Below, piece after piece: positions 17,407-24,698 of a DNA stretch of 47,280 nt (position 1 is its first letter; each line of letters starts with the position of its first letter). Under the pieces are notes generated by a model that saw nothing but the letters and a program-made list of their open reading frames with translations, made no database searches and was not told the DNA's origin. The position numbers were made by a program, and so were the translations under genes. Source of the stretch: a virus; IMG/VR virus record IMGVR_UViG_3300025913_000011, positions 1 to 47,280 of that record; one strand, written 5' to 3'.

Positions 17407-18140
17407 TGAGCAACTGCAATCAAATTCGCGCTGATGGGATGAGTGAGCGCAGCTGCGCCAATGCCGGAAACGGCAACCACGCGCCACGCGCAACCCACGG
17501 CGAATTGCAGACCACTTCGAGTCACAGCCATCGCCGCGTTGACCACCGGATTTCTTACCGGAGACACGCGGTCATGGCCTCGCACGACGCGCTCCACCTG
17601 GAAGCCAGCGTTTTCGAGAACAAAGGACAAGGATTCTCTGGTGAAGAGGAAGTGATGTGTCCAGTCAATGTAGCGGGCATAGGAAGCCAGCGGCCAAAGA
17701 GCGTTCGGGACCTGGCAGACCAGCCTTCCACTTGGCTTCAGGGCGGTTCGGATTCCGCTCAGCAAATCAATCTGGCTGTCGCGCGGCACGTGCTCCAGAA
17801 CGTCGATAAGAGTTACCGCGTCGAACTCTCCCGCACGGCTCAACAGATACGGAAGAACGTCAGGGACAGCGATTCTCTGCACGGGCAGACCTTGCTTGTG
17901 CGCGAGATCGACCTGACCTGGATCGGCGTCGATTCCCTCTGCTGTGTATCCGGCCTTCATAAGCGCATTCAGCAGAAATCCGGCCCCACAGCCAACGTCA
18001 AGGATGCGTGCGGGAGCAGGCGGAAAGTGCTTCAGGAACGGCTTATAGGAACGAGCCATGCTTGCGTAATAGGCATCGCTGAACTGATGAAGTCTTCGGT
18101 AGTGGAGGGTGTAATCGAGCATGTCTAAGTTCAGGCCCAT
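17400..18140 (-). CDS. Class I SAM-dependent methyltransferase, inserted antisense between spike genes
   Basis: 246 aa from ATG 18140 (a second in-frame ATG is at 18122). Motif I ILDVGCGAGF (residues 46-55), the acidic end of strand 2 GIDADP (69-74), motif FDAVTLIDVLEHVPRD (106-121) and LKPSGRLVCQVPN are all present. This is the UbiG/glycan-methyltransferase style. The long aromatic segment around FLFTRESLSFVLENAGFQVE is the usual C-terminal half. Its stop overlaps the spike stop and its start overlaps the next spike start by about 20 bp. It is a moron-like insert, most plausibly altering host surface glycans in the lysogen or modifying the receptor; target not visible. Confidence 0.8.
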   Translation of the reverse strand: MGLNLDMLDYTLHYRRLHQFSDAYYASMARSYKPFLKHFPPAPARILDVGCGAGFLLNALMKAGYTAEGIDADPGQVDLAHKQGLPVQRIAVPDVLPYLLSRAGEFDAVTLIDVLEHVPRDSQIDLLSGIRTALKPSGRLVCQVPNALWPLASYARYIDWTHHFLFTRESLSFVLENAGFQVERVVRGHDRVSPVRNPVVNAAMAVTRSGLQFAVGCAWRVVAVSGIGAAALTHPISANLIAVAHQ

Positions 18141-20805
18141 CAGTCTAGCACTCTGCCTCCTTGCTCCTCTACCACTTTTAGGTCAGTTCTCCACCGTCTC
18201 CTGTACGCACGGGGAAACGGGAACCTGTCGGCAAGCAACAACCTGCAATCAATCGGACGTTCAGGCAGCAATCAACGCTTCTTCGACCGGTACAGACGGC
18301 TACATTAGCCCGACGAGCTTTCATGGGGATGGGGTGTATGTTCCGAGCGGGTCCTGCTCATGGGGAACTGCCGTTTCTTGGACCGACAAAAATATCAACC
18401 TGATCGGTGCGAATCCCACCATCGCAGCCTCCGATTATTCATGGCGGGTTAGGGTTACCGGAGCGGCGGGGAATCACCAGTCAACAGCAGCAGCCTTCAG
18501 AATCTCGGGCTTCACTCAGAGCAGTGGGCACGTCCTGAACATCAACTCCTCTAACCCCGACATGACCACATGGGCAGGGTTCTACCGTGTCGATAACATC
18601 ACCTACACGGCAACAGGCGGCGGCAATGCCATCAACGTCTACGGGCCTGTGTATGGCGTGTTCGATCACTTGAACGGCACTGCGTCGGGGATGAATCACT
18701 TCGAGCAGTCGATGTACCTGAACTCTGAATTTCCGCCTTCGGCCACAGTAGTTCTAGGTGAGACAGTCGGCAGAACATTCGCGGCGGGACTTGGAACACA
18801 GAACTTCGTCTTTATCGAAGATTCAACTTTTAACTGCTCGGGAAGCTACGGATCGGGTGCCTTATCGGATTCCGAGTCCGGCCCTCAGCGCATGGTCTTC
18901 CGCCACAACACGGTGACCGGAACCTGCTACCACTACGCGCACTGGACGCGCAATGGCGAGTGGGATGGCGGCGTGATGGAGATCTACAACAACAACTACG
19001 CCTGCACTGGCTCAGGATGCTCGGGAGGGTACTTCGCGCGATTCCAGGCAGGAACGGGAGTTGCGTTCAATAACACGGTCACTGGTTACGGCGTGACTTC
19101 CATTCAGATCGATGAGCTTCGCGGTGCGGGTTCGCAGACTGGAGGAATTGTCGGAGAATGCGCCGGGAGTCCACCAGGCAACTCGCAGTTTGATGTGAAC
19201 GCGGGAGACACGAACGCCCCGGGCTGGCCTTGTGCCGGGCAGGTGGGAACGGCATGTATTGCCGGAAGCTGTTCGCGCTCCTCGATGAATTCAGTTCCCT
19301 TCATCATCTGGAATAACGGCACTCAGTCGGGATGCTCGACAGGCGGAAGCTGCACCAACTCAGTGGCGTTCAATCTCGACGTCACGGGCACGCCCCGCAA
19401 TATGGCGAACTACCTCAAAAGCACTGCACATTCTCTGGCAGGGCCTTACAACGGAGCGGTTGACTATTTTTCAGGTTCAGCTAAGCCGTCGAGCGTCGGT
19501 ATCTATACCGGCATCGGCTCGTATGCGCCTTTCACCTACCCCTACCCGACTACCACAGGTGGCGGAGGCGGCCCATTCGCCCTCACAGTCACAACAACTC
19601 ATACTTCGGTAAGTGGCCCTAACTGTTCTACGGGCTCCCGCCCATCAGGAACGGTTATTGGCCCTTGCACAGCCACGCCAGACACGGGCTACAGCTTTGC
19701 GCCGGGATGGTCTGGTGCGTGTTCAGGAACGGGCCTTTGCGGTCCTTTCCCGTTGTCCTCGAATACGTCGCTTGCAGCAACCTCCACGATCAATTCATGG
19801 CTGCTTTCCACGGCCATTGGTGGCTCGGGTTCGGGCACGATCGTATGCACTCCCGCAGCCGGTTCAACCGTCAACTATGGCACTCCGGTGTCCTGCACCA
19901 TCACCCCCGCAGCCGGTTCAACGGTCACATCGGTGACAGGCGGTGGAGGAACATGGACGAGCAACCCCTACCTGTTCAACATGCCGAACAGCGCCGCTAC
20001 AGTAACAGCAACCTTTGCGCTGAATACCTACACCTTCGCAGTCTCAACCGCAGGCACAGGCACCGGCAATCTGACAGGCCTCAACTGCGTAAATGGCACC
20101 TATAACTACCTGACCAATATCTCCTGCTCTGCCACGGCAACGTCAGGCACGTTCGTCGGCTATACGGGCACGGGTTCAGCTTCAGGCTGCTCTGGGAGTC
20201 CATGCGCTCTCTCGATTGGTGCTAATTCAACTCTGCAGGCGACCTTCTCGCTTAGAGCCGCAACCCCGACATTCTCGCCGGTAGCAGGCGCATACGGCGC
20301 AACGCAGAATGTGACCATCTCGACAACCACCGGGGGAGCCACGCTGCGCTATACGACCAGCGGAGTCGATCCGACCTGCTCGACGGGCACGGTCTATTCA
20401 ACACCTGTCTCTGTAGCGTCTTCGCTCACTCTCAAAGCAATCGCCTGCGCATCCGGCTATTTAGATTCAGTGGTTGGTTCGGCAGCGTACACAATCAACG
20501 GCACTGCGGCTGCTCCGACCTTCAGCCCTGTAGCAGGGACCTACACCTCCGTGCAGTCAGTGACGTCGAGCACGGGAACCTCTGCTTGTGCGAGTTTCCT
20601 CTACATCGGCACAGTCAACCCCCCAACTTCGCTTGGAAACACGATCTCAGTGGCAACTTCGGAGACGGTCTACTCCTACGTGCACAACTGCCCGGGATAC
20701 TCCGACTCGACGGTTTCAAGCGCAGCCTACGTCATCAACCTGCCGACAGTCTCGGTATCGATCTCAGGCACAGTCAAGATCTCGGGCACAGTGACACTTC
20801 AATAG
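18121..20805 (+). CDS. Second secreted spike/adhesin: beta-helix, InlB-like repeats, chitobiase C-terminal-like domains
   Basis: 894 aa; GGAGG precedes ATG 18121. Residues 1-21 (PISLALCLLAPLPLLGQ at the end) are a Sec signal peptide. Residues about 30-440 are a Cys-containing parallel beta-helix (NINLIGANPTI, FNNTVTGYGVTSIQIDEL). Residues about 490-700 hold InlB-B-like repeats (ITPAAGSTVTSVTGGGG). Residues about 710-880 are two CHB_HEX_C-like units (TPTFSPVAGAYGATQNVTIS; APTFSPVAGTYTSVQSV), a domain family found on secreted carbohydrate-active proteins. The end, SISGTVKISGTVTLQ, is a short tandem repeat. Likely surface adhesin, spike or a secreted factor. Confidence 0.58.
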   Translation: MSKFRPISLALCLLAPLPLLGQFSTVSCTHGETGTCRQATTCNQSDVQAAINASSTGTDGYISPTSFHGDGVYVPSGSCSWGTAVSWTDKNINLIGANPTIAASDYSWRVRVTGAAGNHQSTAAAFRISGFTQSSGHVLNINSSNPDMTTWAGFYRVDNITYTATGGGNAINVYGPVYGVFDHLNGTASGMNHFEQSMYLNSEFPPSATVVLGETVGRTFAAGLGTQNFVFIEDSTFNCSGSYGSGALSDSESGPQRMVFRHNTVTGTCYHYAHWTRNGEWDGGVMEIYNNNYACTGSGCSGGYFARFQAGTGVAFNNTVTGYGVTSIQIDELRGAGSQTGGIVGECAGSPPGNSQFDVNAGDTNAPGWPCAGQVGTACIAGSCSRSSMNSVPFIIWNNGTQSGCSTGGSCTNSVAFNLDVTGTPRNMANYLKSTAHSLAGPYNGAVDYFSGSAKPSSVGIYTGIGSYAPFTYPYPTTTGGGGGPFALTVTTTHTSVSGPNCSTGSRPSGTVIGPCTATPDTGYSFAPGWSGACSGTGLCGPFPLSSNTSLAATSTINSWLLSTAIGGSGSGTIVCTPAAGSTVNYGTPVSCTITPAAGSTVTSVTGGGGTWTSNPYLFNMPNSAATVTATFALNTYTFAVSTAGTGTGNLTGLNCVNGTYNYLTNISCSATATSGTFVGYTGTGSASGCSGSPCALSIGANSTLQATFSLRAATPTFSPVAGAYGATQNVTISTTTGGATLRYTTSGVDPTCSTGTVYSTPVSVASSLTLKAIACASGYLDSVVGSAAYTINGTAAAPTFSPVAGTYTSVQSVTSSTGTSACASFLYIGTVNPPTSLGNTISVATSETVYSYVHNCPGYSDSTVSSAAYVINLPTVSVSISGTVKISGTVTLQ

Positions 20806-20812
20806 GAGACAT

Positions 20813-21178
20813 ATGAAGAAACTTTCCATCCTCGCGACGATCTTTACCCTGGCACTGGCTTGCGGTGCAGCGCTCCCGCAATCCGGCCACACGGTCACCA
20901 TCAACGTCACAGCGACTGCTCCCGGCACAGCAACCGTGCTCAGAGCGGACGGGCTGTGTCCTGCGACATCTACCCCCTCCTCGGGTACGACGCTCACCAG
21001 CACGCTCTCCGTGCCTACAGCGGGCACTGCGGTGCCCTACAACGACACCACGGTAGTCGATGGAAATTCCTACTGCTACTGGTCAACCTTCAAGGCAACA
21101 GGAGGTGGCAGCGCTGTCTCCAATACCTTTCTCGGTCAAATCGGCGTCACAGTGTCCATCTCAGGGCTGGTTAAGTAA
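20813..21178 (+). CDS. Small secreted Ig-like protein sharing C-terminal motif with previous gene
   Basis: 121 aa; GGAGACAT precedes ATG 20813, 7 nt after the spike stop. Residues 1-21 are a signal peptide (KKLSILATIFTLALACGAAL); the Cys at 17 does not fit a strict lipobox. The mature part is a Thr/Ser-rich beta-sandwich of about 95 residues with two Cys. It ends VTVSISGLVK, close to SVSISGTVK in the preceding protein, suggesting a shared final strand or assembly tag. Probably acts with the spike at the cell surface. Confidence 0.5.
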   Translation: MKKLSILATIFTLALACGAALPQSGHTVTINVTATAPGTATVLRADGLCPATSTPSSGTTLTSTLSVPTAGTAVPYNDTTVVDGNSYCYWSTFKATGGGSAVSNTFLGQIGVTVSISGLVK

Positions 21179-21186
21179 GTTGTTTT

Positions 21187-21209
21187 GCACCCTGTTCCAT
21201 CTAGGGTGC
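21187..21209 (+). terminator. Hairpin in the gap after the spike module
   Basis: GCACCCT (21187-21193) pairs perfectly with AGGGTGC (21203-21209) across a 9-nt loop. It lies 9 nt after the stop at 21178. No T-run follows, so termination would be partial at best; it may protect the upstream mRNA end. Confidence 0.4.
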
Positions 21210-21261
21210 CCGAAGTGCACGACAACTCTGCAAGTGAACATCCGTTGAACAGAGGAGCCGT

Positions 21262-21924
21262 ATGAGCGTCATCACCATCTACGAAACCACGGGCGATACT
21301 TGGAAATCCAATATCGGGCCAAGCATCAATTCCATTCCCTCCGACGCGTTCTTTGCGCAGCAGGACTCAGCATCTGGAAACCTTGTTGTCGTCAACCAGG
21401 CTTCGAAGGAAATGGCGGGAGGGCTGATAAGCGAGAATCTGCCTGTCCCTCCCAACACAAAATACTTCGGCATGGATATCGTGCTCGATCTCTCGCCGGA
21501 AGACTTTCCTCATCTGGCCCGCTGCGAAAACGATCTGAAAGTGACATTCTCTGACGGCTCACAAGCCAACTTCTCGACGCAATGGAATGACAAGGGCATG
21601 TGGCAGCTCGACCCCACCGGAAAGACGTGGGTGGATTCGGGATACAAGGCACCGTTGGTTGTCGGCAGAAACGTTTACCAGTTTCGCGGCTCATTCGATG
21701 GCAAGACATGGAGCGTTACCGGCCTTCGGCTGAACGGCGACACGCCTTTCGTTCCTGGGTCGCAATTCCAGAATCTGCCGGCCATCGCTTCAGGTTGGGG
21801 AGCAGGGCTTCATCCTCAACTGCAAACTGAGGCAAAGAAGGCTCCCTGGTATCTGCGGGAAGTTTACGAACATGTGCGGGTGATTGCTTCAGACGGGCCG
21901 ATCCCGTTTGAGTTTGGGCTGTAA
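21262..21924 (+). CDS. Unknown protein, likely beta-sandwich, late tail region
   Basis: 220 aa; GAGGAG precedes ATG 21262. No signal peptide. Beta-rich segments GGLISENLPVPPNTKYFGMD and VTFSDGSQANFSTQWND suggest a carbohydrate-binding or concanavalin-like sandwich; GKTWSVTGLRLNGDTPFVPG is a further strand pair. It sits after the spike cluster and before the lysis genes and may be another receptor-binding accessory. No family recognised. Confidence 0.45.
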   Translation: MSVITIYETTGDTWKSNIGPSINSIPSDAFFAQQDSASGNLVVVNQASKEMAGGLISENLPVPPNTKYFGMDIVLDLSPEDFPHLARCENDLKVTFSDGSQANFSTQWNDKGMWQLDPTGKTWVDSGYKAPLVVGRNVYQFRGSFDGKTWSVTGLRLNGDTPFVPGSQFQNLPAIASGWGAGLHPQLQTEAKKAPWYLREVYEHVRVIASDGPIPFEFGL

Positions 21925-21932
21925 ATGTTGAA

Positions 21933-21972
21933 CCCTGCTAGAGCGGTAACAGCTCAGCCGAGAGGTGCAGGG
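21933..21972 (+). other. Small structured RNA element before the lysis module
   Basis: CCCTGC (21933-21938) pairs with GCAGGG (21967-21972), and GAGC (21941-21944) pairs with GCTC (21952-21955) inside, giving a two-level hairpin between the stop at 21924 and the start at 22001. Possibly a processing site or expression control for the lysis genes. Confidence 0.3.
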
Positions 21973-22000
21973 AATCTTAGCGGGGCCTTGGGGGAGAGCA

Positions 22001-22420
22001 GTGCCTGAAGACTATGGTGCGGAGATTGCAGGTATCAAGCGCGACCTCACTTCTCTTGAGCGCCGCGTAATCAAAACCGAGAAATGGTGCGAGGAAGAAT
22101 CGCCGGAGTTTCATAGACGCGTGGAGAGATTCGTTACCAGATACGAAGCCATCGAGTCAGAGCGCACTCTACGTGATGCGCAGCGGCACAGAGAAAACAT
22201 CGAGCGCATGGAGCAGATCAGGCTCCGCAACGAGCATACCCAGACACGCAATGACCGCTGGAACCTGCTCATCGCAGCCTTAGGACTGATATGCGCCATA
22301 TGCATGCTTTATCTGGCGGTCAGAGCCACAACCCATGCCAGCGTAAATCCGCTGCGCATCGGCCAGCACAATGACCCGCAAATAGCCCAGCAGGAATCAG
22401 CACACATCCCAATTCTCTGA
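22001..22420 (+). CDS. Coiled-coil protein with one C-terminal membrane span (XhlA/holin-like layout)
   Basis: 139 aa from GTG 22001, chosen because GGGGAGAG stands directly before it (an open frame continues to 21965 without a ribosome site). Residues 5-80 are a charged helix with heptads (IAGIKRDLTSLERRV, RVERFVTRYEAIES). Residues about 86-107 form one membrane span (LLIAALGLICAICMLYLAV). The layout resembles XhlA-type lysis accessory proteins. It begins the lysis module, so a holin partner or pinholin-like role is plausible but unproven. Confidence 0.5.
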   Translation: MPEDYGAEIAGIKRDLTSLERRVIKTEKWCEEESPEFHRRVERFVTRYEAIESERTLRDAQRHRENIERMEQIRLRNEHTQTRNDRWNLLIAALGLICAICMLYLAVRATTHASVNPLRIGQHNDPQIAQQESAHIPIL

Positions 22421-22428
22421 GGTGAACG

Positions 22429-22518
22429 ATGAGCACGACACCCGTTAATCCGCCAGTCCAGCCAGATCCCAACAACCCCAGCCCCACCAAGCCGAAAGAC
22501 GAGCCGAAGCCAGCATGA
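22429..22518 (+). CDS. 29-aa proline-rich peptide
   Basis: ATG 22429 with GAGGTGAACG upstream, stop 22518. Sequence is almost all Pro, Asn, Lys, Thr and Asp (PVNPPVQPDPNNPSPTKPKD), so it would be unstructured. Its stop overlaps the ATG of the next gene (ATGA), which favours translation. Function unknown. Confidence 0.4.
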   Translation: MSTTPVNPPVQPDPNNPSPTKPKDEPKPA

Positions 22519-22688
22519 GCACAGAGAGCAACGTCACCTATCGCCCCCTGCCAGCAGGCGTAACGAAGCCTGACGCAGTGCTTTCGGATTGGCAGGTGCA
22601 GATGATTCTTTCTGGCCTACTGCTCCCCAACGAAAACGCCATTCACGCGCTAGCTAAGGAAGTAGCGAAAGCAAGAGGGATTGAGTAG
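22515..22688 (+). CDS. 57-aa small protein of unknown function
   Basis: ATG 22515 overlaps the previous stop (ATGA). One predicted amphipathic helix is present (AVLSDWQVQMILSGLLLP, then NAIHALAKEVAKARG). No membrane span, Cys or known motif. The lysis-module position and coupling are the only clues. Confidence 0.45.
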   Translation: MSTESNVTYRPLPAGVTKPDAVLSDWQVQMILSGLLLPNENAIHALAKEVAKARGIE

Positions 22689-22702
22689 TTCGGGGAGATG
22701 AC

Positions 22703-22900
22703 ATGCGATTGTCCGACTGGAAGTGGGAGTACGAGTGCGAACCGAGCGACGACATTGTGCTAGCTGCCGCTTATCTCGAAGCGCGAGGTTTGCAATTCCT
22801 AAGCGATTTCGGCTTGGACAACGCCGTGGTGAAGGCTGAGGCACGCATGAGATTGGAGGCAATGGAATGTGGGTCTACAACTCCTCCAACGGAAGCCTGA
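22703..22900 (+). CDS. 65-aa small acidic protein of unknown function
   Basis: ATG 22703 follows CGGGGAGATGAC. Acidic, helical, with WKWEYECEPSDD near the start. The last 34 nt overlap the lysin gene in another frame, so its end may regulate lysin translation. No family recognised. Confidence 0.45.
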   Translation: MRLSDWKWEYECEPSDDIVLAAAYLEARGLQFLSDFGLDNAVVKAEARMRLEAMECGSTTPPTEA

Positions 22901-23229
22901 TTCGCAACGGGATCATTGTCGGCACTGGGTATTCGGGTCACCAGGCAGGCGTCAACAACCCTGAAATGGAGTCGATTCACAACACCGGGCCCATCCCAAG
23001 GGGGAGCTGGACGATCAGCCAGTTCTTCGACGATCCGGGCGGAAAAGGCCCTCTGGTAGCACGGCTGAGCCCCGATGAAGGAACAGAGACGTTCGGCAGG
23101 GGCGGCTTCATGATCCACGGCGACAACGCCATGCATAACGAGGGTGCAAGCTACGGCTGCATCATTCTGGCACGGTCACTCAGGGAGCAGATCGCCACAT
23201 CGGGCGACTGTATTTTGCAGGTTGTGTAA
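22867..23229 (+). CDS. Endolysin candidate, L,D-transpeptidase/DUF2778-like
   Basis: 120 aa, ATG 22867 inside the preceding gene. The motif GGFMIHGDNAMHNEGASYGC (H84, S95, G97, C98) is the HG...SxGC active-site signature of YkuD/DUF2778-type L,D-transpeptidases and -carboxypeptidases, with C98 as the probable nucleophile. NTGPIPRGSWTI (39-50) is the typical preceding strand of DUF2778-type proteins. No signal peptide, so a holin or another route is needed to reach peptidoglycan. It is followed by a holin-like gene. No lysozyme, amidase or transglycosylase is visible elsewhere in the phage, so this is the best lysin candidate. Confidence 0.65.
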   Translation: MWVYNSSNGSLIRNGIIVGTGYSGHQAGVNNPEMESIHNTGPIPRGSWTISQFFDDPGGKGPLVARLSPDEGTETFGRGGFMIHGDNAMHNEGASYGCIILARSLREQIATSGDCILQVV

Positions 23230-23237
23230 GGAGAAAT

Positions 23238-23489
23238 ATGAACTGGAAAGCATGGCTTCACTCACTGGTAGCAGCGGCCATATCTAGCGCGGCGTCTGGC
23301 GTCACGCTAGTGATCGTGGCTCCTGATTCCTTCAACTTCACTTCCGCTGGACTGAGCAAGCTTGCTACCGTCTGCGGGGTCAATGCGCTGGTTGCGGTTG
23401 CTGGCTATCTGAAGCAATCCCCGCTGCCAACAGCGACCGAAACCGTAACCACCACCGTCACCGCAACTCAGGAGACAACCAAACCATGA
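23238..23489 (+). CDS. Holin (two membrane spans)
   Basis: 83 aa; AGGAGAAAT precedes ATG 23238. Two hydrophobic spans are predicted (WLHSLVAAAISSAASGVTLV and KLATVCGVNALVAVAGYL) joined by a short Pro/Asp/Asn loop, with a Thr-rich hydrophilic tail. This is the usual two-span phage holin layout. It lies directly after the lysin candidate and its stop overlaps the lipoprotein start, forming a lysis cassette. Confidence 0.7.
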   Translation: MNWKAWLHSLVAAAISSAASGVTLVIVAPDSFNFTSAGLSKLATVCGVNALVAVAGYLKQSPLPTATETVTTTVTATQETTKP

Positions 23490-23932
23490 ACAGAAACTAC
23501 GCTCAGAAAGTGCTCTTGCTGATCGTCCTGGGGGTCGTAGCGGCTCCCATCATCGGATGCCCAGCCGGAACCCAGCAATCCGCTGCCAAAGCTTCACTAC
23601 AGGTCACCGTAGTGATGCAGTCAGCACAGCAGGGCGAAATTGCAGCCCACAACTCAGGCCTGATCCCTGACGCAGAGCATCAGTTTATTCAGCATCAGTT
23701 CATCTCGCTTGCCGAAGCAGACAAGGCCGCAAACGCCTGCATCGCTGCTGCCCCAAACAAAGGAGCGGTCATTGCCTGCCTTCAGACGGCAGTTAACACC
23801 GTGGACTCGATCAACCAGGAGGGCGGAACGTTCTTGAAGTCGCCGGCGGCTCAGGCGAACTTCACTCTTGCTCTGACCAGCATCAAGTCCATCCTGCAAA
23901 CCATTGAAGTGACTCTCGGAGGTGCGCAATGA
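23486..23932 (+). CDS. Lipoprotein of the lysis module, possible outer spanin
   Basis: 148 aa, ATGA overlap with the holin gene. Residues 1-25 are a lipoprotein signal (VLLLIVLGVVAAPIIGC, lipid Cys at 25). The mature part is Ala/Gln-rich and mostly helical, with two more Cys (about residues 89 and 101). Being a lipoprotein next to a holin fits an outer-membrane spanin or lysis accessory role, but outer spanins are usually shorter and Pro-rich, so the call is tentative. Confidence 0.5.
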   Translation: MNRNYAQKVLLLIVLGVVAAPIIGCPAGTQQSAAKASLQVTVVMQSAQQGEIAAHNSGLIPDAEHQFIQHQFISLAEADKAANACIAAAPNKGAVIACLQTAVNTVDSINQEGGTFLKSPAAQANFTLALTSIKSILQTIEVTLGGAQ

Positions 23933-24120
23933 CTCCAGCAGCAATCGCTCAACTCGTAGCCCTTGCAGAGCAGCTGTTCCCGCTCACCGTGCAGCTCATC
24001 AACAGCCTGAGAGAGGCAGGAGTGCCGACCAAGACAATCGAGGAGTTGCTGGCGCAGGCGAATGCCAATGACGATGCGATCATCGCAACGGCTCAGAAGG
24101 AACTGCCCCCTACGGCTTAA
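23929..24120 (+). CDS. 63-aa helical protein at the end of the late operon
   Basis: ATGA overlap with the lipoprotein gene; last gene of the rightward late operon. Two amphipathic helices (AQLVALAEQLFPLTVQLINS; KTIEELLAQANANDDAI). No span or Cys. Function unknown; possibly a partner of the preceding lipoprotein. Confidence 0.5.
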   Translation: MTPAAIAQLVALAEQLFPLTVQLINSLREAGVPTKTIEELLAQANANDDAIIATAQKELPPTA

Positions 24121-24199
24121 CGAACGATAGCAGGAACGCCAGCAGGCACCAGAAGGCGTAAATCACCAGCCGCGCCTCTCGATACTTGCGATCCCACAT
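24110..24199 (-). CDS. 29-aa single-span membrane peptide
   Basis: Minus-strand ATG 24199 has GGGAG directly upstream, though very close. The product has a charged start (MWDRKYREARL), one span (VIYAFWCLLAFLLSFV) and a short end. The same charged-then-hydrophobic design as other small phage membrane peptides supports it. It overlaps the end of the rightward operon by 11 nt. It would be the last gene of the leftward operon. Confidence 0.42.
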   Translation of the reverse strand: MWDRKYREARLVIYAFWCLLAFLLSFVKP

Positions 24200-24218
24200 A
24201 CTCCCGTCTCAGCCCTCA

Positions 24219-24241
24219 CGCCCCGGCCTTGTGCTGGGGCG
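24219..24241. terminator. Terminator-like hairpin between convergent genes
   Basis: CGCCCC (24219-24224) pairs with GGGGCG (24236-24241) over an 11-nt loop; CTTCTATTT follows on the plus strand. It lies after the end of the rightward late operon and at the end of the leftward Cys-rich gene (stop at 24245), the expected place for a terminator. The plus strand is the better-served direction. Confidence 0.55.
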
Positions 24242-24244
24242 CTT

Positions 24245-24472
24245 CTATTTGCGCATCAATTCTTCCAGGGCCTTTACTTCCTCTTCGGCCTCTGGCTTAT
24301 CTGTTTCGATGAAGTGGGCGCACTGGCACTCTCCCCAGCAATCGCGACCATCAAATGTCTTGCCGAGTATTCCGAAATGGCATCCCATCCTGCCTTCGCT
24401 GTGGTAGCAACGCAGGTGACCGCACTGACAAGGACGCTCCAGCTTCTTACGCTTCTGCCAAAACCACCGCAT
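24245..24472 (-). CDS. Small Cys/His-rich, probable zinc-binding protein
   Basis: 75 aa from ATG 24472 (AGGAAGGTGGAGAG upstream). Metal-binding pattern: PCQCGHLRCYH, then GCHFG, then DCWGECQCAHF, giving seven Cys and several His within about 45 residues. A Glu/Lys-rich tail (EAEEEVKALEELMRK) follows. Small proteins of this pattern occur in many phage accessory regions; role unknown. It is a member of the leftward lysogeny operon. Confidence 0.55.
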   Translation of the reverse strand: MRWFWQKRKKLERPCQCGHLRCYHSEGRMGCHFGILGKTFDGRDCWGECQCAHFIETDKPEAEEEVKALEELMRK

Positions 24473-24517
24473 CTCTCCACCTTCCTCTACATACCCCGGA
24501 GAGTCACCCGATTTGAA

Positions 24518-24640
24518 TTGCGCGGTCGGGAATCGAACCCGAATCTCTGCCCCTATGGACTAGCAAGGTCCAATCCGAGGCAGCACATGAAGGCCGGACG
24601 CTTACTCGCGAGGTCACGCCACGCTCATGCTGCCGCGCAA
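24518..24640 (-). tRNA. tRNA-like cloverleaf with oversized D-arm (or attP-like tRNA remnant)
   Basis: Read on the minus strand: an 8-bp acceptor stem (TTGCGCGG at 24640-24633 with CCGCGCAA at 24525-24518). A 5-bp T-stem TCGGG/CCCGA encloses the loop TTCGATT (24526-24542), a perfect T-arm. A 5-bp stem TGGAC/GTCCA has the 7-nt loop CTTGCTA (24556-24572). In the anticodon position this loop gives T33 followed by TGC, but base 37 is T, not a purine. The D-arm region is about 40 nt longer than normal, with a stem CAGCATG/CATG-TG-CTG, and the total is 123 nt. No 3' CCA is encoded. It may be a divergent tRNA, an RNA mimic, or the host-tRNA part of an attachment site. Confidence 0.4.
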
Positions 24641-24698
24641 ACTTGCTACTGCCTCCCCACGCATACCGTCCCCACCAAGAGGGCTAACCAAATGAGCT

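Noticed and set aside
17406-18128. A 240-codon open frame on the plus strand, fitting exactly between the two spike genes and antisense to the methyltransferase
   Set aside because: It lies in the codon-aligned antisense register, where stops require TTA, CTA or TCA codons in the sense gene; these are rare in this GC-rich gene. The minus-strand product has clear methyltransferase motifs, while the plus-strand product has no recognisable pattern.
24518-24640. Calling a normal tRNA gene here
   Set aside because: The T-arm and acceptor stem are good, but the D-arm region is about 40 nt too long and base 37 is T. It is listed as tRNA-like, not as a confident amino-acid-specific tRNA.
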